Position numbers and translations under genes: made by a program
Part shown: positions 11,148 to 27,606 of the stretch, in pieces
Numbering within the stretch: position 1 is the stretch's first letter
Layout: each line of letters opens with the position of its first letter
Notes under the pieces: model-generated
Databases searched by the model: none
What the model was told of the DNA's origin: nothing
Seen by the model: the letters and a program-made list of their open reading frames with translations, nothing else
Source of the DNA: Isochrysis galbana
Lineage: Eukaryota > Haptophyta > Isochrysidales > Isochrysidaceae
DNA length: 64,000 nt
Assembly (NCBI GenBank): GCA_018136815.1
Contig: CM030936.1
Location: 6,260,005 to 6,324,004 of the forward strand
Direction: 5' to 3'

Positions 11148-12836
11148 TTACGCTACCAACTGCGAGAGCGTACCATTCGGTTGCAGTAAATAAGCCCGGG
11201 CTAGTGTGATCCCAGTATCTCTCCTGTCACTTCCCTCACATCCTCGCTCGAGGCTGGCCTGCGCTATTAGCGGTGGCGCAGTGCCAAGCAAGGCACAGCC
11301 CGCGCCCGTGGCCATTGCCCGGAGGCGAACGCCCGAAGGAATGGCCCAAAGCTCTAATAATTCCCGTCGAGGCGCGTGGATTGCAAGAACAGCCCGCACA
11401 CCAACGGGGTGCATTTTGTCGCCCCCTGGCATGTGCGTGGCCGCCACGGGTACATTCCCTACCGGAGCATCCAGCCACGCACAAGCTGCATCGCGGTATC
11501 CCTTCCACACGCGCAAGACAACGAGCGTGCGTGGCTCGAGCAGCACGACCCGTCCCAAGGTATCTGAGGCCGCGATGTACCTCCGGCGTGGATCCGGCCA
11601 GAGGGCGTCGAAACGTCTCCCCCCATCTCGCCACCAGCGCACAGCCGCGGACTCGCCGTTAATGCTCGCCTCTGGGAGTAAGCGATGCGCGACAGCGGAC
11701 GCGGCAACGGACGCGCGCTCGGCACCCGAGTTCAGCGCGGTTCCCAGTGCAGGAGCAGTTGGAGTCACGCGCTCAGATACGATGGATGTGAACATTGAGA
11801 GGGCACTAGTCCCCAAGCTCGAGCCCAGGGAGAGCACTCCACCCGTTCGACCGCCACCCCCGCGGGGATTGGTGCGTGTGCCGCTCAGGTGATGGGACGC
11901 ACCCTCCCCGAGCTCGATGCCCACAAAACCTTCATTGACCGGAAGGAGGTGTAGTTGTAACGAGATGCCGTCAGTGATAGTAAGGCACAGCGCGGGTGGC
12001 TCGGCCTCGAAGGCGCCTGTTGTCCCAACCCCTGCTGCGCTGCTCATCCCCTGGCTCCAATCTATGCTCCCACCCGAAGCATCGAGGAGCGAGCTGAATG
12101 ACTGCAGCTCGGCCTCTACCTCCAACGCCGGGGAAGGCAGCTCACCTCCGCTGGCGATGCCCAGCCAGCTTGCGCTGGCGTCGTCTTCTAAGCGAAAGGC
12201 GCGAAAGCATCGCGCCAGCTGCTTCGCCTGCGCGCTTCTCCGCATCTCTGAGCCTGGGTGCAGCGCAGCTTGGCGTGCATGGGCGAGTGCCTCAGGCAAA
12301 AGCATTGGCCTCAGCGCCACACGCAGCTCAGAAGAGCGACAATAGCCGACCACACCCGCCTCGTGGAGACAGAGCAGGCTCGAATCATCCACAGTCGCAT
12401 CGCAAGATTGGCCTCCCGGCGTGCTCGTCTGCGCTGCGATCTGCACCAGGGCCGATGAGTGCATATGCAGGGAGAGAAGAAGCTCTCCACTCTCTGCCCA
12501 CAGCCGGAGGGCCCCGCTCCTGTACCCGACGAGCACGACGTGACGGGCGGCACCCTCTTCGGCGTGTGAGATCGTGTCGCACCCTGCCACTTCCACTTCC
12601 CTCGTTGCGAGCGAGAGAGAGCAGAGAGAGCAGACCTTCTCACCCGGCGCACGGAGCAGCGCTGGGAACGTGGGAGCGTTCCGCCGCAGCAGGAGGACAG
12701 CGTGACCGCGTGCCAAGGCGACGAGAGAGCCGTCAGACGAGAGCGCTCGCACCTCCACCTCTCCCTCACAGCCCACCTCCTCCGCAAGCAGGTGCGAGCC
12801 CAGTCCCAGATCGACGATGTCGACTGTCTGCAGCAT
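11148..12836 (-). CDS. RAB3GAP2: RAB3GAP2-like protein (Rab3GAP non-catalytic subunit N-terminal domain)
   Basis: The non-catalytic Rab3GAP subunit works with the catalytic one as a Rab GAP/GEF in membrane traffic and autophagy. Single exon, 562 residues, start MLQTVDIVDLGLGSHLL. The C-terminal third carries the family's most conserved block: YIAASDTLGRVVLLEPRTLV, VLRVWKGYRDAACAWLD and VLAIHAPRRELLELWAIPSG, which close a beta-propeller-like N-terminal domain. Animal RAB3GAP2 is about 1,400 residues, so only the N-terminal domain is present and the alpha-helical C-terminal half is missing. The stop at 11148 is followed by no obvious continuing exon. The family call is good; whether it acts in a Rab3GAP complex is inference. 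Confidence 0.82.
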   Translation of the reverse strand: MLQTVDIVDLGLGSHLLAEEVGCEGEVEVRALSSDGSLVALARGHAVLLLRRNAPTFPALLRAPGEKVCSLCSLSLATREVEVAGCDTISHAEEGAARHVVLVGYRSGALRLWAESGELLLSLHMHSSALVQIAAQTSTPGGQSCDATVDDSSLLCLHEAGVVGYCRSSELRVALRPMLLPEALAHARQAALHPGSEMRRSAQAKQLARCFRAFRLEDDASASWLGIASGGELPSPALEVEAELQSFSSLLDASGGSIDWSQGMSSAAGVGTTGAFEAEPPALCLTITDGISLQLHLLPVNEGFVGIELGEGASHHLSGTRTNPRGGGGRTGGVLSLGSSLGTSALSMFTSIVSERVTPTAPALGTALNSGAERASVAASAVAHRLLPEASINGESAAVRWWRDGGRRFDALWPDPRRRYIAASDTLGRVVLLEPRTLVVLRVWKGYRDAACAWLDAPVGNVPVAATHMPGGDKMHPVGVRAVLAIHAPRRELLELWAIPSGVRLRAMATGAGCALLGTAPPLIAQASLERGCEGSDRRDTGITLARAYLLQPNGTLSQLVA

Positions 12837-13085
12837 CCGCCGCGCGCCGCGCCTCGCCGCAAGAGAGAGGACAGGGGGCTGCGAGCGAGGGAAGAGACTG
12901 GGGAAGTAGAAGAGAAAAGCCTGGAAGTAAAGTGATAAAGTAATAGTTTGAGACCTTCTCACACCACACCCCCTGGGAGGGGAGAGCATGTGCGAGGAGG
13001 TCGGTGTGAAAAGGAAAAGCACGCAATGATGAGTATTTGAGAAGGAATATTATGGACTGCACCTCTTCTTCGTTCCATTACTGGA

Positions 13086-13101
13086 CCGAATCGCCGAAAT
13101 A
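13086..13101. repeat. Target-site duplication of insertion A, left
   Basis: 16 bases identical to 15822-15837, immediately outside the element ends. Confidence 0.88.
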
Positions 13102-13663
13102 AAAACTTCATAATATTCTTACCGCACTCGCGGCGAATGGAACCACTACCTACACGTAGCATACTTTCTACACCCCCACTCCCCCGGCCCTTCCCCCCCG
13201 CCATCAGGCGGCTCCCCCCGTGCACTACTAGGGGGATAGGGGTGAAGGGCTTAGATATGGTCCGGTGGCCCGCGCCCCCCCCCGGTGATCCGTTCCCCCC
13301 TTCCTCCTACGCCACCTGGGCTGGCGGCCGACTCTGTCTCGACTTATCCTGCAAACAGGCGCGAGACTTACCGATTTTTCGGTGAGCGGAGCTCACGCTC
13401 CGCCGCGCTCTCTCTCCCCTCTCCTGCAGGCACGCGCGATGGCGCGCCTGCGGCAGGCCTGCAGCTGCCCCTGGCGACCCCTGGAGGCTCCTGGAGGCCA
13501 GCTCAGGGGGCAGAGGAGGCTGGGGCTGGGCCCTGGCCTCCTCTGCCTCTCCCTCGCTGTGTCGGAGCGAAGCTCGTTTCCTCAGCGGAAACGAGCCGCG
13601 GAGGCGCACCGGCGGCTAGCGCGGCGCACGGCTCACCCGGGGAGCCCGGGACGGGCTCATCGG

Positions 13664-14484
13664 GGGAACGGGGAGGGCAAATGACGGGCATGTGAAGTGG
13701 ACGGGGAAGTGGCACGGAACGCGAATCGGAGGGACGGAGGATGTAGGGAAGGGCGCGGCGAGCAGATACCGCTTGATTGGGACTCGTAGGGACTCGTAGA
13801 CTCGAAAGGATGACTCGGAAGACTCGGGGCTTGGGGTACTCAGGGGGCTGCAGGTCGCCAACAGGCGATACCACGCCACACAACACGCCGCCAGACAACC
13901 TGAACAAGTTCACATCTCAACAAGTTGACCTCTCAACATGTTGACCTCTCAACATGTTGACCTCTCAACATGTTGACCTCTCAACATGTTGACCTCTCAA
14001 CATGTTGACCTCTCAACAAGTTGACCTCTCAACAAGTTGACCTCTCAACAAGTTGACCTCTCAACAAGTTGACCCCTCAACAAGTTGACCTCTCCACAAG
14101 TTGACCTCTCCACATGTTGACCTCTCAACAAGTTGACCCCTCAACAAGTTGACCTCTCAACAAGTTGACCTCTCCACATGTTGACCTCTCAACAAGTTGA
14201 CCTCTCAACAAGTTGACCTCTCCACATGTTGACCTCTCAACAAGTTGGCTCCACTCACCGAACAAGTTGGTTCCACCCTCAACAAGTTAATTCCAGGTAA
14301 AAATAAAACTCAATTCCTTCGATTTTCGAGACGAAAATCGGCGAACCCGAACTTGAGCCCAGGGGGAATCCAAATCAACTCGCCTGGAGCGACCACGACG
14401 AACCTAGAAGACGGTGGATAACGAGGAAGGCTCGTACTCAGGCCGAAACATTCTTGCCCAAAGAGTCCGGATACAACACCCCCC
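13664..14484. repeat. Long direct repeat, copy 1 (inside A)
   Basis: About 820 bases nearly identical to 14728-15544 with an offset of 1,064. It includes a full minisatellite. The copies are separated by about 243 unique bases. Confidence 0.9.
13902..14254. repeat. 16-bp minisatellite, about 22 units
   Basis: The unit is TTGACCTCTCAACAAG/ATG, with variants CTCC and CCCC. Units with AACATG create the perfect palindrome CAACATGTTG. The order of variant units is nearly the same in the second array. Confidence 0.93.
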
Positions 14485-14727
14485 GACTCAAATCGAGACG
14501 TCTCCCGATGTCGAGCCGAAGACAGAAGACTACGTCAAGACGTATGCGGAGACTGAAGAAACTGAGGGAGAACGTAACCCATGGATCCATTTGTTGAGCA
14601 CAAAATCGGCAGCTTAGCGCGGCGGCTTCCGATTTTGTACGTCACATCCTGCCACTTTCTCCCTTTTACAGGAGTTCTGCTCGGACAGTTGCGCTGGGTC
14701 AGGGCGCTGACGCGACGCTACGTCTTC

Positions 14728-15544
14728 GGGAACGGGGAGGGCAAATGACGGGCATGTGAAGTGGACGGGGAAGTGGCACGGAACGCGAATCGGAGGGACG
14801 GAGGATGTAGGGAAGGGCGCGGCGAGCAGATACCGCTTGATTGGGACTCGTAGGGACTCGTAGACTCGAAAGGATGACTCGGAAGACTCGGGGCTTGGGG
14901 TACTCAGGGGGCTGCAGGTCGCCAACAGGCGATACCACGCCACACAACACGCCGCCAGACAACCTGAACAAGTTCACATCTCAACAAGTTGACCTCTCAA
15001 CATGTTGACCTCTCAACATGTTGACCTCTCAACATGTTGACCTCTCAACATGTTGACCTCTCAACATGTTGACCTCTCAACAAGTTGACCTCTCAACAAG
15101 TTGACCTCTCAACAAGTTGACCTCTCAACAAGTTGACCTCTCCACAAGTTGACCTCTCCACAAGTTGACCTCTCCACATGTTGACCTCTCAACAAGTTGA
15201 CCCCTCAACAAGTTGACCTCTCAACAAGTTGACCTCTCCACATGTTGACCTCTCAACAAGTTGACCTCTCAACAAGTTGACCTCTCCACATGTTGACCTC
15301 TCAACAAGTTGGCTCCACTCACCGAACGAGTTGGTTCCACCCTCAACAAGTTAATTCCAGGTAAAAATAAAACTCAATTCCTTCGATTTTCGAGACGAAA
15401 ATCGGCGAACCCGAACTTGAGCCCAGGGGGAATCCAAATCAACTCGCCTGGAGCGACCACGACGAACCTAGAAGACGGTGGATAACGAGGAAGGCTCGTA
15501 CTCAGGCCGAAACATTCTTGCCCAAAGAGTCTGGATACAACACG
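14728..15544. repeat. Long direct repeat, copy 2 (inside A)
   Basis: Second copy of 13664-14484. Sequence diverges abruptly after GGATACAACAC at its right end. Confidence 0.9.
14966..15316. repeat. 16-bp minisatellite, second array
   Basis: Same unit, copy number and almost the same variant order as 13902-14254, as expected from segmental duplication of the whole array. Confidence 0.93.
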
Positions 15545-15821
15545 CTGGCGCTCCTGAGCCTCAGGGGCCCCCACTCTGCACCTGTCTGCCTGTCGAACAG
15601 GGGGGGAGGGGGGGTTGGAGCGATGGGCTGGCCACGACAGGCCAGGACGCGCGAGGCAGGCGAGCCTGCCAGGGAGAGAGTGGGTCAGCAGGGCAGTGGG
15701 CTCCTGGCAAGCCATCAGGCGTGCCAGGAGCATGGGTGGTTCCTCCCCCATGGCAGGGGAGGAGTGGAGAGAGGGGGGGGCTCGTGCCCCCCCATGGGCG
15801 AATTAAGTATAAACTTAGTTG

Positions 15822-15837
15822 CCGAATCGCCGAAATA
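15822..15837. repeat. Target-site duplication of insertion A, right
   Basis: 16 bases identical to 13086-13101. Confidence 0.88.
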
Positions 15838-16110
15838 GCGGCAATAAAGTTGACATACAAGAAATTCCTTTTGAGAGCGGAATAGAGGGTACACTTTACA
15901 CTGGGGCGAAAGATAAAGATAGGTAGGGCTAGGGGTAGGGGTAGGCCAAAATATCCGCGGATAAATCTCTTGTCTCTTGGATATTTCATGTTTCGGATTT
16001 CGGCAGAATGTTTGGAATTAGTAGGGCGTAGGGCGGTCAAACAGGGGCTTTTTAACGACCAGTAAGGGTTGGGCTGCATTTTTGACCGTGGCGCGATGCC
16101 CAATAAAAAA
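15838..16110. other. Intergenic, nothing recognised
   Basis: Contains a short TAGGGG-rich stretch near 15920-15945 but no gene. Confidence 0.4.
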
Positions 16111-16622
16111 CCTCCAGGCTCCAGGAATAGATGCTCCGTCAGGTATCAGGTCGTCAGGTTTCGGCTCCCTTAGCATGATATCAGGTCCTATTCTCCGCCT
16201 AATATCAGGTTGTTACGCGATATTATAAGTATAGCAGTGATTATCAAAAGAATAGCTTACTTATACTTCTGCATTGCTGATCATCTGATCATTGATTATC
16301 AATTACCCTTAGACGCTGATCTAGCTTCTGTGTTGGGTCGCCATGGAGAGGGGGGGGGCGCCCCTCCTCACTGTCTTGACTCCCCTCATGCCCTCATGAG
16401 GGGCGAGAACCACCCATCCCCCCTTTCCCCCGCTGTTTTTCGCGCTAAGTGTACGACAACTTCTACAAGAGAATTCAAGTGTCAAGTATATTTATAGTCG
16501 CCTGACCTCGTCATGACCTTATATCAAGCTATCAGGTCATCAGCTCTAGAGGACCTAATATCATGATATCAGGACCTAATATCAGCCTAATGGAGCATCT
16601 ATGGCTCCAAAGGCCCTCCAGG
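16111..16622. repeat. Foldback element with inverted ends
   Basis: The left end carries ATAGATGCTCC (16127-16137) and the right end its exact complement (16592-16602), with weaker pairing outward. Both inner flanks have repeated ATATCAGG(A/T)CCTA motifs in opposite order, including the palindrome ATATCATGATAT. No transposase is present. It resembles a MITE or foldback element. Confidence 0.5.
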
Positions 16623-16904
16623 GGGCAGGGGGGGCCACCTGCACCTGCCACTACGAAAATCTTATAAAATCTTCGCCGCCAAGAATAAATGAGAGATGGT
16701 ACGATTCTTCCCCCCCTTTCCCCTTTCCCTCTCTCCTCTCTCCTCTCTCCCACTAAAGAATTTGCGGTCGCGCCCGCGGGGGGATCGGTTTCTTGATATC
16801 TACGCTACATTTGGCATTCAGGTCGCGTTCCGTCGAACCATCGAAAGACGAGGACCGCGCGAACGTTTTATCTTTTGCATCATCTATGATCTATGATCTA
16901 TGAA

Positions 16905-17400
16905 TTATGAAGACCAATTTTTATGAAATTGGTAAGTCTTGGTAAGTCCAAGTCCCGCGCCCGTTGAAAGGATAAGTCGGGAACGAGGGACCGAGGCCGC
17001 CGCCCACCCGGAGACCGGGGACACAGGACACAGGCGGAAGAAGGGGGGGAATGGGGAATGATCACCGGGAGCCGGGGGGGGGGGGGGGGCGCGGGCCACC
17101 GGACCATATCTAAGCCCTAAGCCCTTCATCCCTGTCCCCTGTCCCCTATCCCTTGTCCCCTGTCCCCTATCCCTATCTACTATCTATCTCCCTAGTAGTA
17201 CTAGCTACTACTAGTAGCTATAGCTAGTAGCTAGTAGTGCAACTTAGTGCTTAGTGCTATTGCACGCACGGGGGGAGTCGCCGAGTCGCCTGATGGCGGG
17301 GGGGGGAAGGGCCGGGAGAGTGCGGGTGTGGAAAGTTTACTGCGTGAAAGAAAGTAGTGGGTCCACGGCCGCGTGCGCGGTGGGAAAATTAAAAAGTCTA
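16905..17400 (+). mobile_element. 3' end of an A/B-family element (F1), 5'-truncated
   Basis: Reads on the plus strand like the 3' region of insertion A: GATAAGTCGGGAACGAGG, a GCGCGGGCCACCGGACCATA block, GGGCCGGGAGAGTGCGGGTG and the terminal CGCGTGCGCGGTGGG followed by AAAATTAAAAAGTCTATT. Ends of A (minus), B (minus) and 45.26 kb (plus) align here. No target-site duplication was identified. Confidence 0.75.
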
Positions 17401-17539
17401 TTATTTGATTTCCCATCTGGTATCTAGGCGCGCCACACGCCACAGCCCTAGATACCAGAGTGCGAGGGCTACTGTTAAACCTCGAGTTTTGTTGTCGCGC
17501 CGGGCGAGCCCAGGGGGAAGAAGGGGGAGGGGGGCTCGC

Positions 17540-17850
17540 CACGGAGCTCTCTCGGCGAGCTCGCTGAGAGAGAGAGAGAGAGAAAGGGGGTGAAGCGCCG
17601 GACGAAGGGGGCGGAGGAAGAAAGAGAAGAGAGAGGGGGAGAATAGAGGAGAGAGAGGGGGGAGGAGAGAGAGGGAGAGAGAGGGAGAGGGAGGGAGAGG
17701 GAGGGAGAGGGGAGAGGGGGAGAGAGAGAGGGGGGAGAGGGAGAGAGGGGGAGAGAGAGAAGGAGAGGAAGAAACAGAAAGAAAGAGAGAGAGGTAGAGA
17801 GAGGTAGAGAGAGGTAGAGAGAGAGGTAGAGAGAGAGGTAGAGAGAGAGG
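17540..17850 (+). promoter_or_regulatory. Purine-rich (GA)n leader
   Basis: An almost pure G/A tract with GAGAGAGGTAGA repeats runs up to the ATG at 17851. It is purine-rich on the coding strand, unlike most genes in the window but like the leader of the FTR gene at 57798. Confidence 0.45.
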
Positions 17851-19185
17851 ATGAGAGCTTGCGTGGCGGCGCTCCTGCTCTGCTCCTGCACGGGCGCCGT
17901 ACGTGTGAGCGGCACATCGGGCGGCTGGCGGAGCCGGCTGCGCAAGGCAGCATCCACCGCCGGCGCCGCGTTTGCTTTGGCCACCGCCGCTCCGTCGACT
18001 GCTGCCCTCGCAGCTCCGCGTGGAGCGAGTGTTGAGCCGCTGCCGGAGCTCTCTCTGGGCAAGCTTCTTGCCAAGGACGTGCGGCGCTTCTCCTCCGACT
18101 CGTTCGTCTTCTCGGACACGATTGTTTCTGCCGACGAGCTTGAGGAAGAGCTTCTTGATGTTGATGCCGAGAAGGGGGTCAACCCGAAGAAGGTCGCAAT
18201 CAAGTCGGCGTTTGCGGTTGGAGGCACGGTGAGAGACACGCAAAGGGACGGCCGGCTTGGGGCAGGCGCGGCGGTGGGGTGGCGCACGTGTGGGGTGAGC
18301 GCTGGTTTGAGGGTGTGCGGGATGCCCTCGCGCCGCCGAGCAGTAGCTGTAAGATGGCGTGTGCAAGGCGCGCCGTCGTCACAAGTGAGCGCACGGGCCC
18401 TGCCAGCATAGCCTGCGGCACCCCACGATCCCTCGCCCCGATGCGTCCGCACAGGCGGCAATGCTCTATTACGGGACCAAGGTCATGTTCTTTGTGGAGA
18501 CGTGGATGCTTGAGGAGGAGCGCCGCGATATTCAGGATGAGATTGAGAAGACTGGCACCTTCATCTCGTCGTACGCAGGGGACGTTGAAACATCAATTGA
18601 TGTGCGCTCTCCACCTGCGATTGATGCTGAGGGGGGAGGGGGGGGGGGGGGGGGGGGGCTGAGGGCTATACGCACAAATGCTCTGGCAGTTCACGCTCCC
18701 GAGTATGGGGCTTGCGCACCTTTTGTCGACCAGATGCCCTGCACATGGTCCGTGTGCCCCTTGTATTGGCCACGCTCACTTATACGCGCCGCTCGTTCCT
18801 CCAGGCGCGCACGGGCCGGAACGTGACCGTGGTCGGCGGACAGCTGGTCAACGTCACGGGCTCGTCGCGTGATCAGATTCCGCCGAAGTCTTCGGGGTTA
18901 GTGGTTGAAGACAACGACTCCACTCCGCTACCGAATTGGTTGCCTGGCTTCGTTAAGAATGCCATTGAGGCAACCTCCAAGGATTCGAAGCAATTTTGGG
19001 AGGAGGGCGGCATTCAGTCCGCCGAACAGTGGGAGGCGAGCTCGACAGGCAAGATAAAGAAGATGAAGCGGCCGAGCAAGGGAGGGGCTGACGAACCGGG
19101 AGAGGGGAGCAAGGACGACGAGGAGGACGACGATGAGGACGACGACACCGGTGGGCTGGATACACTGGATGGGCTGATTGGTTGA
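17851..19185 (+). CDS. Putative plastid-targeted protein, three exons
   Basis: Not recognised by family. Exons 17851-18228, 18455-18601 and 18805-19185 join in phase 0 with GT-AG introns, giving 301 residues. The N-terminus MRACVAALLLCSCTGAVRVS resembles a signal peptide. It is followed by a basic stretch and a second hydrophobic segment ending AALAAP, as in tripartite presequences that reach the thylakoid lumen or membrane of complex plastids. A further hydrophobic region spans the exon 1/2 junction (FAVGG, TAAMLYYGTKVMFFV). The C-terminus is basic, then strongly acidic (EEDDDEDDD), and ends LDGLIG. Intron 2 holds a G run of about 27. Location is inference from the presequence only. Confidence 0.75.
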
Positions 19186-19803
19186 TTGCATCGCGCATTG
19201 TGCTTACGTATCAAAGTCGGTGTTGCACGCGTCTTCGAGGTCGGTCCTTGTGCGCTTGATCTTGCTCAAATCCACTGACCGGCTGTGATCAGCGTTGTCG
19301 TCCGTGTCCTCGTGTCGACGGCGCATGTGCACAACTGCGCTTGGCTGGGCCAACATGCGTACAGCCATACTGTGCGTCCTCGGAGAGCGAACCGCCGTGA
19401 TCCTCGCTGTGAATTGACACCGCTCGCGATGGTACTGCGTGTAATATTGTAATATCATCGTCTACGAGCTACGAGAGTTGTTTCCCCATGCCGCGCCCCC
19501 CACCCCTCCCACTGCCCCTATTCTAGCCCCCCTTCCCTGCTCCCCCCTCCCCCTCCCCCTGGCCCTTCCTTCTTCCTTCTTGTTCCCGCAAACGTCCCTC
19601 CCTCCCAACTGCCCGCCCCCCGTCCCGCGGTCCCGTGTCGTTGTAGCTCAGCTCTTAATCTTAACTCTTAACGTACCTCGTACCTCGGGCACGTCGTTCG
19701 AGCTGCTAGCGCACACTCCCGCGTAACCTACATCACCATGCGCTTAGCGTACCCCCTTATTTATGTCCAGATGTCAAGGACTTGTAGACTTGTAGTAGAG
19801 CCT
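19186..19803. other. Intergenic, nothing recognised
   Basis: C- and T-rich stretch 19490-19630. A TAGCTCAG at 19643 resembles a tRNA A box but has no matching arms. Confidence 0.4.
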
Positions 19804-19996
19804 ATCGCTATCTCTTAAGCGGCGGCAGGAAGCACCTTTGAAGGTGCTTCGCGACGTGTGAGTGCTCTAAGCTCCATATATTAAGGTAAATGGACGTTTC
19901 ATATATTGTAAACACATCCCATCCTCGAGGCAACTGCGACATGCAGCACCTCCCAGGGTGCTTCGCCGGTTAAGAGATAGATAGCTACTTGAACTT
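19804..19996. repeat. Short foldback (MITE-like) element
   Basis: The left arm GCTATCTCTTAAGCGG is mirrored on the right by CCGGTTAAGAGATAGATAGC. Each arm also contains its own hairpin: GAAGCACCTT/AAGGTGCTTC with a 2-base loop on the left, AGCACC/GGTGCT on the right. About 190 bases with no coding capacity. Confidence 0.55.
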
Positions 19997-20099
19997 GAAA
20001 CTTAAATAGCTGGCTCCTCCAAAAGTTTTTAAACTAAAAGGATGCTAATATAATCAGTACTGGTACCTTATATGAATCCTTTGAGTCAGACTTTTCTTC

Positions 20100-20380
20100 G
20101 CTTGCTGGCCCTTTCTCTCTCCCCCCCCTCTCTCCTCTCTTCTCTCTCTCTCTTCTCTCTCCTCTACCTCACCTCTCCGTAGGAGTATATCCCTCCGTCT
20201 CTCTCCTCCCTCCCTCCTCCCATCTCCTCCTTCTCTCTCCTCTAACATCCCCCTCTTCTTCTTCTTTCTCTCCCTTTTGCCAGGCCCGCCCTCCCTTCCC
20301 GCCCCCTCTCTCTCCCCTCTCTCTCTTCCCCCTCGGTGGCGCCCCCGTCCCTCCCTCCGGGCGGCTCGCTCTCAGTCGCG
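20100..20380 (+). promoter_or_regulatory. CT-rich leader of PRP16 gene
   Basis: Dense CT/C tract running to within about 40 bases of the start codon at 20381. Confidence 0.45.
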
Positions 20381-27275
<6,895 letters not shown>

Positions 27276-27590
27276 AATCTAGTGTAGTACTACAATAGCT
27301 TTCGGGATAACTGCGCAAGTGAAAGGCGGATGGCAAGACGGAGAAACTGTGACTGTTATTGAATATAGAATGCTGCTTTAAAATGGAGCTTGTGCTAGTG
27401 CTATTGTTATGTTGCTTATTGCATAAACGAACCTATGGTCATTTCAGCATGACACAATTGACAATTGAATCAGTCCCACGTTCGACGTAAAGATCGTTTG
27501 CCTACGTTTGGTGCACCGCCTTCTCCACGTCGGCGTTGGGAGGGGTACACGCCTCGCACTCCATATATATAGGGTCGCCACACGCCAAGC
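27276..27590. other. 3' flank of PRP16
   Basis: AT-richer sequence with short A runs, no gene. CCATATATATAG near 27561-27572 could be a TATA-like element for the short frame at 28779, which was next to it before insertion C. Confidence 0.4.
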
Positions 27591-27606
27591 GCCACGAGCA
27601 ACCATA
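27591..27606. repeat. Target-site duplication of insertion C, left
   Basis: 16 bases identical to 28752-28767. Confidence 0.92.

Larger units (their letters stand above)
13102..15821 (-). mobile_element. Retroelement insertion A with 16-bp target-site duplication
   Basis: The 16 bases CCGAATCGCCGAAATA occur at 13086-13101 and 15822-15837, directly flanking this 2,720-base block. On the minus strand it starts CAACTAAGTTTATACTTAA (a stem-loop head) with an ATG at 15795, and ends GAATATTATGAAGTTTT. Insertion B has the same two ends. The region near the head shares GTPDGLPG and LLARLMACQE segments with the copy at 44.6 kb. The inside holds an 820-base direct repeat and two minisatellites but no RT or endonuclease, so it is non-autonomous. 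A LINE-type origin is inferred from the duplication size, 5' ORF and absence of LTRs at the ends. Confidence 0.88.

Noticed and set aside
13902-15316. CRISPR array
   Set aside because: Units are directly tandem with no unique spacers, in a eukaryotic nuclear context.
13664-15544. LTR retrotransposon with 820-bp LTRs
   Set aside because: No TG..CA ends, no primer-binding site recognised, only about 243 bases between copies, and the whole lies inside an element with its own 16-bp duplications.
15910-15950. TAGGGG-rich stretch as an interstitial telomere
   Set aside because: Only a few irregular units; not a tandem telomeric array.
19632-19715. Possible tRNA (TAGCTCAG A-box-like word at 19643 and GTTCGAG near 19698)
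   Set aside because: No complementary acceptor, D or T arms can be formed.
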